Assembly: GCA_963719005.1 (NCBI GenBank)
Contig: CAVRAR010000007.1
Span: forward strand, 18,527-82,526
Reading direction: 5' to 3'
Source: G963675935 sp963719005
GTDB taxonomy: Bacteria > Planctomycetota > Planctomycetia > Pirellulales > Thermoguttaceae
DNA: 64,000 bases
Of the stretch, positions 58,293-64,000 are shown piece by piece; the first letter of the stretch is position 1; each line of letters opens with the position of its first letter. The notes beneath the pieces are model-generated. The model ran no database searches, had not been told where the DNA came from, and saw only the letters and a program-made list of their open reading frames with translations. Both the position numbers and the translations under genes were made by a program.

Positions 58293-60170
58293 CTAACCGC
58301 TGGGCACAAAATCACCTATGGGTCTGAACACTTTGCCGATGATCCCGTTCAATTTCGCCTCTTTCTGCCCCAGGGTCGGCTTATTGAAGGCAGAATGGGA
58401 CACAAATATAGAGGAGGAGAGGGGTTTGTTTGTAGATGTAAGGGAACAACGCCCATCTTCCCGCTGTTGCGGTTGAAAATGGGACACAAATATAGAGGAG
58501 GAGAGGGGTTTGTTTGTAGTAATAGAAGAAGAAGGGAACTTTTGGAGCATGCGTTGTCCAACTTCCCACAACTTGCCTCTGCGTCCTGGGACATACCCGC
58601 CAACCTGAGCAATCCAACCTGCCTGTGCCAAGGCATTGAGAAATTCATTCACCTTCCCATGATGACCACAACGAACGCCAAAACCAACAAGCAACTTCTT
58701 GACGTAAGACACCGACATCTGCCCAGTAGGATTACCGACCAGCAGCCGTAGAAGATGACGAGTAGCATCAGCCGCAGTTTGCAGGTCAGCCTTCAAGATT
58801 TGTGAGAAATAGGCAATTCCCTCCAATTCCTTGTTAGAAAACGAGAAATCATCGCCCAAAACCACGCCAGAATTACGCCATGTGGAACGATCAACGAGCG
58901 AGAACCCTCTGTTTTGCCATGACTGAAACGTCTTCGTCAACTTTTTTGTTGAAAGTTGCGGATCAGATTGATGACCATTGCCATCGTAGGCAGCTTTGAC
59001 CGATTGCTGCACGATGCGGCTGACGGCTTGTCGCTTGCCAGTTGAAAGACGGTCAGAAAACGACACATCGGCCAGGCCGTCAATGAGTTCTTCGATGTAG
59101 TCAACGGCATCAGATTGGTTGTCGCAATAGAACGGCATCATCCTCGCCGTCAGCAGGATGGCACAATTGAGCGAATCAGGGGGATTATTACGTCCTAACC
59201 AGAAATCCACCAGCACTTGGGCATAACGACCCCGCAGGCTGCCGAAGACACGCCCGACTTCTGAAATTGCTTTTCTATTTGTCTTCTCCTTCTTCCCGTC
59301 CTTGCTTTCCATCGGCAGTGGCAGCGGCAGGATCACCTTGAAGATGGCGGTCAGAGCGGCATCCAGCGAGCAATAGTGCGGTTCCATTTGCCAGCCGAGG
59401 TAGGATTTCAGGTCGGTGCAGGGCTTGTCCAGCAAAACGATGCGACCTCGTGCCAGGGGCAGGCGAAATCCCTGCTTGGGGTCCGGGTATATTTCCCAAT
59501 CCGAGATGGGCTTCGTACCCGCTTGGATCGCCCGTTCCCGTAGAGCAGGATGCCGAGCATCAATCTGCTGAAGCAACTTCCGCAGATTGGCACGAGCCGC
59601 TGCTGTTGAAATCCTCGGATGAACGCTGATGAGGTGGCAACCACGGAAAGCGAATGAATAGTGCCAGCCGTCGTGCCCGTGGATTTCTGCCAGCACGGCG
59701 GCGAGTTGGTCATGGAATACCTCGTAATCCCCGCCATGATAATCAGCGTCGATGGCCGAGAAGCAGGTGAACTCGCCGCCGTAAACGCCGTAGATTTCCT
59801 TGGCGGCGAGGTGATTGCGGACATGTTCATCGCCAAGGTATGCTCGGCACATCTTCCATTCGTCATCGTTCCACCAGAGATAGGTCTGCTTGGCGGCGTC
59901 ATCCACGAAATAGCGGCAATAGGCATCTCGCAACAACTGAGCCCCGAGTCGTTTGTGGGGCTGAGTTTGTTCTTGGGAATACAGGGGAATCTGCCGCTCT
60001 TTCAAGACGGGAGTTGTCGTTGTGGTAACTGACCCATCTGGATTGATGTCGATTTGTCGGCGGCGATGGACGTATTGGACGCTGAAGTGGCTGGCCGGTT
60101 TCTCACCGCTCTTGATTTTGCGGAAATCTTGCTTTCGCCATTGACGGCGTGTTTTCAGTTCGGTTCTCAT
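58293..60170 (-). CDS. archaeo-eukaryotic-type primase (PrimPol-like) replication protein
   Basis: A 625-residue protein. AEP catalytic motifs are visible: DAD at residues 141-143 in FSAIDADYHGG, a His in FAFRGCHLISV (about 179), and the third motif near WEIYPDPKQGFRLPL (about 225-240). A winged-helix-like region follows (SYVKKLLVGFGVRCGHHGKV). The last 90 residues contain two copies of TNKPLSSSIFVSH from a 42-bp duplication. AEP PrimPols initiate replication of plasmids and integrative elements. It is probably the replication protein of the island. The upstream region holds two structured units and may be its origin or leader. Confidence 0.78.
   Translation of the reverse strand: MRTELKTRRQWRKQDFRKIKSGEKPASHFSVQYVHRRRQIDINPDGSVTTTTTPVLKERQIPLYSQEQTQPHKRLGAQLLRDAYCRYFVDDAAKQTYLWWNDDEWKMCRAYLGDEHVRNHLAAKEIYGVYGGEFTCFSAIDADYHGGDYEVFHDQLAAVLAEIHGHDGWHYSFAFRGCHLISVHPRISTAAARANLRKLLQQIDARHPALRERAIQAGTKPISDWEIYPDPKQGFRLPLARGRIVLLDKPCTDLKSYLGWQMEPHYCSLDAALTAIFKVILPLPLPMESKDGKKEKTNRKAISEVGRVFGSLRGRYAQVLVDFWLGRNNPPDSLNCAILLTARMMPFYCDNQSDAVDYIEELIDGLADVSFSDRLSTGKRQAVSRIVQQSVKAAYDGNGHQSDPQLSTKKLTKTFQSWQNRGFSLVDRSTWRNSGVVLGDDFSFSNKELEGIAYFSQILKADLQTAADATRHLLRLLVGNPTGQMSVSYVKKLLVGFGVRCGHHGKVNEFLNALAQAGWIAQVGGYVPGRRGKLWEVGQRMLQKFPSSSITTNKPLSSSIFVSHFQPQQREDGRCSLTSTNKPLSSSIFVSHSAFNKPTLGQKEAKLNGIIGKVFRPIGDFVPSG
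58394..58435. repeat. 42-bp direct repeat in the PrimPol gene, copy 1
   Basis: Identical to 58478-58519; period 84 bp (28 codons), so both encode TNKPLSSSIFVSH in frame. Confidence 0.9.
58478..58519. repeat. 42-bp direct repeat in the PrimPol gene, copy 2
   Basis: Second copy of 58394-58435, in the same reading frame of the C-terminal tail. Confidence 0.9.
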
Positions 60171-60192
60171 CAGCTTTCAGTTCAATCGTGTT

Positions 60193-60296
60193 GAAAGAAC
60201 CCCTGTGGCGGCCCCGAAGAGCCGCCACAGGCGTACCGAAACTGAAGATTGTGACGTATTCGTTTGTTCTGCTGGGTGTTTCGGTACAGCAGGGTT
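60193..60296 (-). ncRNA. candidate small RNA / structured unit 1
   Basis: Read on the minus strand: TATATA (-10 like, 60303-60308), then GAACCCTG, a 10-bp closing stem (GTACCGAAAC at 60233-60242 plus strand with GTTTCGGTAC at 60278-60287), a 35-nt loop, and an 11-bp hairpin (60202-60231) followed by GGTTCTTT. The pattern is that of a small RNA ending at an intrinsic terminator, 23 bp before the PrimPol start. Unit 2 has the same plan. Confidence 0.5.
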
Positions 60297-60361
60297 CACA
60301 GGTATATATGAGTGTGCTTTGAGAAAATTCCAAAGAGTTTTTTCGGAATTCTTGCGTTTGG

Positions 60362-60496
60362 AAAAAAGAGAACCCGCAGGCAACCGAACGACGATCACCT
60401 GCGGGCGTACCAAGATTGAAAGATATAAGCCGCTCAACGGCGGCAGTGTTTCCTTATTATGTATCCCCTCGGGCTTCGATCTTGGTACGCCAGGGT
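60362..60496 (-). ncRNA. candidate small RNA / structured unit 2
   Basis: Homologue of unit 1: GCACACTC then TATTAC, GAACCCTG, 10-bp closing stem (GTACCAAGAT at 60407-60416 with ATCTTGGTAC at 60479-60488), a 62-nt unrelated loop, and an 8-bp hairpin (60373-60405) followed by TTCTCTTTTTT on the minus strand. Stem sequences differ from unit 1 but keep pairing, which is compensatory change. Confidence 0.5.
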
Positions 60497-60547
60497 TCCA
60501 AGGTAATAGAGTGTGCCGTTTTCATTTTTCCCTGCGTTTGGAAAAAA

Positions 60548-60865
60548 TCGGGAGGAATTCTTCGGAGAGTGGATTTTCTCCCGTTTCCCGTTGCTTCAAT
60601 CGGAGTCAACGGCTGGGTTCTTGCCATCGAAACCGAGGGGAACAAGAGAAAACGGGATCAACTCCTTGCAATCAGAGATTTTGCAGGGAGTTGCCGTCAA
60701 CTGGTCAAATTGACAAGTTGCGGCTCACCGTTGAATGGATGGAGCCAGCGGAAAAGCGGCTAGGGATGGCATTGGGCTTGTCGCAGGTGGCAGCCTTGAC
60801 GGCCAGCCGACGACGGGCTATACCATCAGCAATGAAACCAGACACCAATTGAAGGAAACTCTGTC
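60548..60865. other. 318-bp region upstream of the acidic-protein gene
   Basis: Holds the second TCAAATTGACAAGTTGC repeat (60705-60721); TTGACA within it could be a -35 element. No gene is supported. Confidence 0.4.
60705..60721. repeat. TCAA(T/A)TTGACAAGTTGC repeat, copy 2
   Basis: Partner of 57995-58011 (16 of 17 bases). It contains a short palindrome TCAAATTGA. Confidence 0.6.
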
Positions 60866-61114
60866 ATGGCGAAAAAGAAACCCACGGAACCTGCCCTCAC
60901 GAACGTGCTGAACACCGCAGTTGAATTGCTGCAAGACGCTGAGAATGCCGAGGATGACGGCATGATTACAGTCAGCAACAGTGTCTACATGCGACTGCGA
61001 GCGGCGGCCAAGGAAGCCACCGGCACTGCGTATGGCATCACCGTGAGCGAGGAGAGCGAAGAGGACGACGAAGATGAGGACGATGAAGACCAGTTCGACG
61101 AAGAGGACGATTGA
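60866..61114 (+). CDS. small protein with very acidic C-terminal tail
   Basis: An 82-residue protein with AAGGA upstream (MAKKKPTEPALTNVLNTAVE). The last 25 residues are almost all Asp and Glu (SEEDDEDEDDEDQFDEEDD). A helical N-terminus precedes it. Such tails may bind basic proteins or mimic DNA; neither is shown. No known family. Confidence 0.65.
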   Translation: MAKKKPTEPALTNVLNTAVELLQDAENAEDDGMITVSNSVYMRLRAAAKEATGTAYGITVSEESEEDDEDEDDEDQFDEEDD

Positions 61115-61174
61115 TTGCCTTGGCAATGAACTTGGATCAACACGGGCTGAGAGACTGGCGGTGATGAGTGTCGG

Positions 61175-61408
61175 CTAGCGAGGAACAAGCCACCTATTGA
61201 TCTTGGGCTTTGAAGCGGGCTTCAATAATGACTCAGCACGTTCGATATCGCCGTCCAACTCCTCGTCATATTGCTCGGCCACAAAGTCCCTCACCAAATC
61301 CGCACGATCACCGATTGGAACATAGCCGTAGGTGTCCTTCCAAACAGCATTGAATTGCTGGTCGGTGATCTTCCGCAACATCGCTTCGAGTTTGTCCCGC
61401 TTCTGCAT
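61175..61408 (-). CDS. hypothetical protein of the element
   Basis: A 77-residue helical protein from ATG 61408 (MQKRDKLEAMLRKITDQQFN), chosen because AGAGAG lies upstream; the longer frame upstream overlaps the next gene. It ends SKPKINRWLVPR. No known domain. Confidence 0.6.
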   Translation of the reverse strand: MQKRDKLEAMLRKITDQQFNAVWKDTYGYVPIGDRADLVRDFVAEQYDEELDGDIERAESLLKPASKPKINRWLVPR

Positions 61409-61497
61409 GGGGCTCTCTTTCAGTTGAATGGCATTATACCACTTTGCGGCGAGGTTCACCAGCAACGTGCCGGAAGCGGGCTGACGTATCGGCAGTC

Positions 61498-61833
61498 CTA
61501 CGACTTGCGTCCTCGTGGTTGCTGGCTCCTGGCCTGCTCGATGTCGGTCGCCAGTTGCGTTACATCTTTTGTGAATTGTGTGAGACATCGGCTTGCATCC
61601 TTCTCGTTCATCTCCTCCAATGTTCTCTTCATGTTGCCGCATTTTAAGAGAAACTTGTACGCCGTTCTTGCCCGATCCAGCAGTTCCGGCGTCCAGTCTT
61701 TCGAGACCATCGTGGCTGCCCAGAGCAACTTGCCACCGATGATGAGCTTTTCCTTCGGAGTGGCCGAACTGCTCTTCAGAAAGTTGACGGCTTGTTCGAC
61801 GAGATGTGGAGTTGGCATGGCTGTTTCCGACAA
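61498..61833 (-). CDS. hypothetical helical protein of the element
   Basis: A 111-residue helical protein; start at 61833 (MSETAMPTPHLVEQAVNFLK) or 61818. It contains LLDRARTAYKFLLKCGNMKR and ends SQQPRGRKS. A pair with the following gene is likely. No known domain. Confidence 0.6.
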   Translation of the reverse strand: MSETAMPTPHLVEQAVNFLKSSSATPKEKLIIGGKLLWAATMVSKDWTPELLDRARTAYKFLLKCGNMKRTLEEMNEKDASRCLTQFTKDVTQLATDIEQARSQQPRGRKS

Positions 61834-62017
61834 CTGTTAGTGGGAGAACGTGCGAAAACTGCTCCAAGTAAGGCTACTCCTTGCTCACCTGCCCCGCAAC
61901 CCCCATGCTGCCACTTGGTATCATGGCGTCGTAGCCGATCCCTCTGGTTGGCATCGATGGAAAGGCTGGGAGTGTTCCATCTCGACACGCCCTCAGCGAA
62001 CGCTAAAATGGACGGCT

Positions 62018-62416
62018 ATGAAGAACCTCCGTCTCCACCCAGCCTGTAAGCTGTTCCCCCAGTTGCCAAGAGAAGAACTGAGAGCCCTGGCTGCTGACAT
62101 CAAGGCCAACGGGTTGCAGAATTCCATCGTTCTTCACGAAGGGAAGATTCTCGACGGGCGAAACAGATGGCTGGCGTGCCGAATTGCCAAGGTGAAGCCT
62201 ACATTCGTCCAATGGAAAGGTTCGGGCTCGCCACTGGCCTGGGTGCTTTCTGAGAACCTCGTTCGCCGCCACCTTTCGTCCAGCCAACGTGCCGTAATCG
62301 CTCTTGACATTCTGCCCCTTCTGGAAAAGGAAGCCAGAAAGAGGCTGACCTTAGGCAATTGCCTAAGGTATCAGCCAACGGCAAGGGAAAGGCGAGCCAA
62401 ATTGCCGCTCAACTGA
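62018..62416 (+). CDS. ParB-like N-terminal domain protein
   Basis: From ATG 62018 (MKNLRLHPACKLFPQLPREE). The ParB/Srx-like fold is clear: LRALAADIKANGLQNSIVLH, EGKILDGRNRWLACRIAKVK, and the following helix SPLAWVLSENLVRRHLSSSQR. In many bacteria this domain is fused to a DNA methyltransferase, and here the next frame encodes one. The frame runs 47 bp past the methyltransferase start with a non-family tail (after LTLGN), so the two may be one gene disrupted at the palindrome. Confidence 0.8.
   Translation: MKNLRLHPACKLFPQLPREELRALAADIKANGLQNSIVLHEGKILDGRNRWLACRIAKVKPTFVQWKGSGSPLAWVLSENLVRRHLSSSQRAVIALDILPLLEKEARKRLTLGNCLRYQPTARERRAKLPLN
62348..62369. other. 22-bp perfect palindrome at the ParB/methyltransferase junction
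   Basis: Core CCTTAGGCAATTGCCTAAGG. It contains the TTG start of the methyltransferase frame and lies exactly where the two frames exchange. It could be a frameshift-stimulating hairpin, an operator or a target site. Confidence 0.75.
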
Positions 62417-63498
62417 CCAAAAGCAATTCAGCGTATGTGGCAGCGTTGAAGGCGATCAGCAAAGCCGCCCCAGAATTGATTGACAAAGTGAGGGCCGGTG
62501 ATTTAAGTGTCCCCGATGCGAAGCGATTGGCCGACATCCCCAAAGAAAAACGCCAGGAATTGCTGCGGCAGGTGAACGGACAGAGCCACAACGGGGAGTT
62601 CTTGCGGGAGTGGAAGGCGTTCAGCACCCCGAAGGCACCTAAATCCGTCCATCGTGCAGCTAACGAAAGAAAGAGCAGGATCAAAGCAGCCACGCTGATT
62701 CATGGCGATTGCACCAAGAGATTGAAGGAACTGCCGTCGAAGAGTGTCGATTGCGTTATTACCGACCCAATCTATCCTGAGGTCAAGCGGGAATACGGGC
62801 GGATAACCGAAATGGATTGGCATTCGCTGATGCGATGCGTAATGGCCGAATGCCGCCGTGTCTTGAAACCCAAGGGGAGTGCAGTCCTCATCCTGCAACC
62901 CAACTACGAAAAACTCGGGCAGATGCGGCTGTGGCTCTGGGAGTTCATTGCGTGGGCTGGCAGAGAATGGAACCTTGTCCAAGATGCTTATTGGTGGGCG
63001 ACCGATGCGATGCCCCTGGCGGGAACAGACCGCAAGTACGGGTTGATGAGGCAGAGCGTCAAAATGTGCGTTTGGTTCGGGCCTGCTGATTGCTATCGGG
63101 ATCAGGATGCCGTTCTGTGGACTCCATCACAGGCGATGATGGCCAAACACAGAACCGACTTCGCTCTTCGGATTGGCCCCAATGGACGGACCTATCGGAA
63201 CGGCACCATTGCCCAGGCAGCCGACGAGCGAGGCGGCACCACTCCGTTTAATGTGCTGCCAATTCCGACTGGCGGGCGACTGGGCGGTGCCGAACATCAT
63301 CCCGCTGCCACGCCTTATGATGTCGCCGCTTGGTGGTGCAAGTATATTCTTCCCGCTGGCGGCGTTCTTCTCGATCCGTTCTGTGGAAGCGGCACGATGC
63401 TGATGGCCGGTCTCGACCACGGTGCATCAAAGGTCATCGGCATCGACAAAGAGAAGAAATATCTGGCGATTGCGAAGCGGCGGATCACAAAGGGCTGA
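62359..63498 (+). CDS. site-specific DNA methyltransferase (N4/N6, beta-type order)
   Basis: A 379-residue protein from TTG 62359. Its N-terminus (KASQIAAQLTKSNSAYVAAL) is a ParB-associated HTH region, which favours a split fusion. The catalytic motif is DPIY at about 136-139 (CVITDPIYPEVKR), in place of the common DPPY, and the SAM-binding motif is LLDPFCGSGTMLMAG near the C-terminus; this order is beta-type. No restriction nuclease is adjacent, so it is an orphan, perhaps protecting the element or controlling replication. Confidence 0.88.
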   Translation: MPKVSANGKGKASQIAAQLTKSNSAYVAALKAISKAAPELIDKVRAGDLSVPDAKRLADIPKEKRQELLRQVNGQSHNGEFLREWKAFSTPKAPKSVHRAANERKSRIKAATLIHGDCTKRLKELPSKSVDCVITDPIYPEVKREYGRITEMDWHSLMRCVMAECRRVLKPKGSAVLILQPNYEKLGQMRLWLWEFIAWAGREWNLVQDAYWWATDAMPLAGTDRKYGLMRQSVKMCVWFGPADCYRDQDAVLWTPSQAMMAKHRTDFALRIGPNGRTYRNGTIAQAADERGGTTPFNVLPIPTGGRLGGAEHHPAATPYDVAAWWCKYILPAGGVLLDPFCGSGTMLMAGLDHGASKVIGIDKEKKYLAIAKRRITKG

Positions 63499-63590
63499 AA
63501 TACCATCCACGGTGTCCTGACCTGTCGAACAACTCTCATCGCTGGTATACTGACCGCACCTTTTACATTTCTCACCGAAGGAGATACCCA

Positions 63591-63860
63591 ATGGCGAAGC
63601 AACGACCAGCGAAGAAAGCTACCACTAGCACCAAGAAGGCCGAGCCGAAACCGGAAGGCGAGGAGATTGTCCTTGGGCCAAATCCTAAAAAGGCCCTCAA
63701 ACTGGTTGAAAAGTCTGCGAAGGTGCGTGCCGAATTGGAGGAGGCCATCACGGTCGCCGTCGATAACGCCGTGCGAAAGGTGATGAAAGCGAACAAGATC
63801 GAGCTGACTCCTTCTGAGGCCAATATCTTGGCTAGCATCTGGTTCGGCGAGTGCGAGTAG
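63591..63860 (+). CDS. small lysine-rich hypothetical protein
   Basis: An 89-residue protein from ATG 63591 with a strong GAAGGAGAT Shine-Dalgarno. The Lys/Ala/Thr-rich N-terminus (MAKQRPAKKATTSTKKAEPK) is followed by a helical part (KVRAELEEAITVAVDNAVRK). It may bind nucleic acid. No known domain. Confidence 0.65.
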   Translation: MAKQRPAKKATTSTKKAEPKPEGEEIVLGPNPKKALKLVEKSAKVRAELEEAITVAVDNAVRKVMKANKIELTPSEANILASIWFGECE

Positions 63861-63867
63861 GGCAACA

Positions 63868-64000
63868 ATGCAAGATGAGGCCAGCTATATCTGCGACTCG
63901 TGTGGCGAGGAGGTCGTGATCCCACTCGACCCTTCAGCCGGGTCGAGCCAAGAGTATGTCGAAGATTGCCCTGTCTGCTGTCATCCGAACGTGATTCACC
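63868..64000 (+). CDS. CPXCG-type cysteine-rich protein, C-terminus beyond the window
   Basis: From ATG 63868 (MQDEASYICDSCGEEVVIPL); 44 codons are visible. The pattern CDSCGEEV...DPSAG, then EYVEDCPVCCHPNVIH matches the CPXCG family of small proteins, which probably bind zinc through the two Cys pairs. The end is cut off by the window. It follows the previous gene by 7 bp, so co-translation is likely. Confidence 0.85.
   Translation, partial: MQDEASYICDSCGEEVVIPLDPSAGSSQEYVEDCPVCCHPNVIH

Noticed and set aside
40739..64000. A second attachment-site copy (TTCGAATCCTGTCCTCTCC) within the window
   Set aside because: Scanning the rest of the window by eye shows no second copy, so the right end of the element is not claimed.

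Overview
The window looks like a chromosomal segment of a planctomycete, most likely of the Pirellulales type. The evidence is the gene repertoire: a MoxR/DUF58/BatA-type operon with trypsin-like PDZ proteins, giant secreted PQQ-repeat and squalene-cyclase-like proteins, a phosphate-type porin, a Cys-rich secreted protein, an alanine/lysine-rich HU homologue, a PduT/PduS pair of microcompartment proteins and palindromic repeats scattered even inside genes. This is an inference from gene families; no rRNA or marker gene is present.

Layout. 1-3.8 kb: a truncated PAS sensor, a Cys-rich secreted protein and a porin, all on the minus strand. 4.0-22.7 kb: one long minus-strand operon, read from 22.7 kb downward: MoxR ATPase, DUF58, BatA-like vWA protein, second vWA/GATase-like protein, a large DUF4175-like membrane/coiled-coil protein, a coiled-coil secreted protein, a hypothetical, an NPCBM protein, one active and two catalytically dead trypsin-like PDZ proteins (the last with an alpha/beta-hydrolase tail), and a small membrane protein. 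Most junctions are 4-bp ATGA overlaps or short gaps. 23.3-30.2 kb: IS110 transposase, squalene-cyclase-repeat protein and a giant PQQ protein. 30.8-37.3 kb: HU, Ser/Thr kinase, RelB/RelE-type toxin-antitoxin pair, Gfo/Idh oxidoreductase, thioredoxin-like protein, and PduT and PduS. 37.8-40.5 kb: an IS3 element that cuts off a tyrosine-recombinase gene, next to tRNA-Ser(GCU).

41-64 kb: an apparent integrative element beginning immediately 3' of tRNA-Ser. It carries an integrase-like gene preceded by phased iterons, an IS5-type insertion that splits a DUF2294 gene, and a minus-strand array of about 24 mostly small genes (54.8 down to 44.8 kb). The array includes an ArdC antirestriction protein, a P-loop ATPase, a complete tyrosine recombinase and an HNH-HTH protein. 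Beyond it lie a sigma-like factor, a TPR protein, an archaeo-eukaryotic-type primase (PrimPol), a ParB-like/DNA methyltransferase pair and a CPXCG protein. I found no relaxase or conjugation genes and no far attachment site, so the element probably continues past the window.

Most interesting signals: (1) in the 24-gene array every intergenic gap over 15 bp, apart from three near its downstream end, holds one of two conserved boxes: type A, TAGTTTTCCTGTACATCAGG, built onto the stop codon, or type B, CGCC(C/T)TCC...GGCGGTTATGT, in the leader. (2) Upstream of the primase there are two tandem homologous units whose two stems covary and which end in terminator-like hairpins, resembling paired small-RNA genes with a conserved scaffold and unrelated loops. 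(3) Palindromic repeats sit in frame between the start codon and the signal peptide of three neighbouring secreted proteins. (4) The genes of 0-32.6 kb carry many frameshifts, and the gene lengths are consistent with each being a one-base insertion, which points to sequence error or recent decay rather than recoding.
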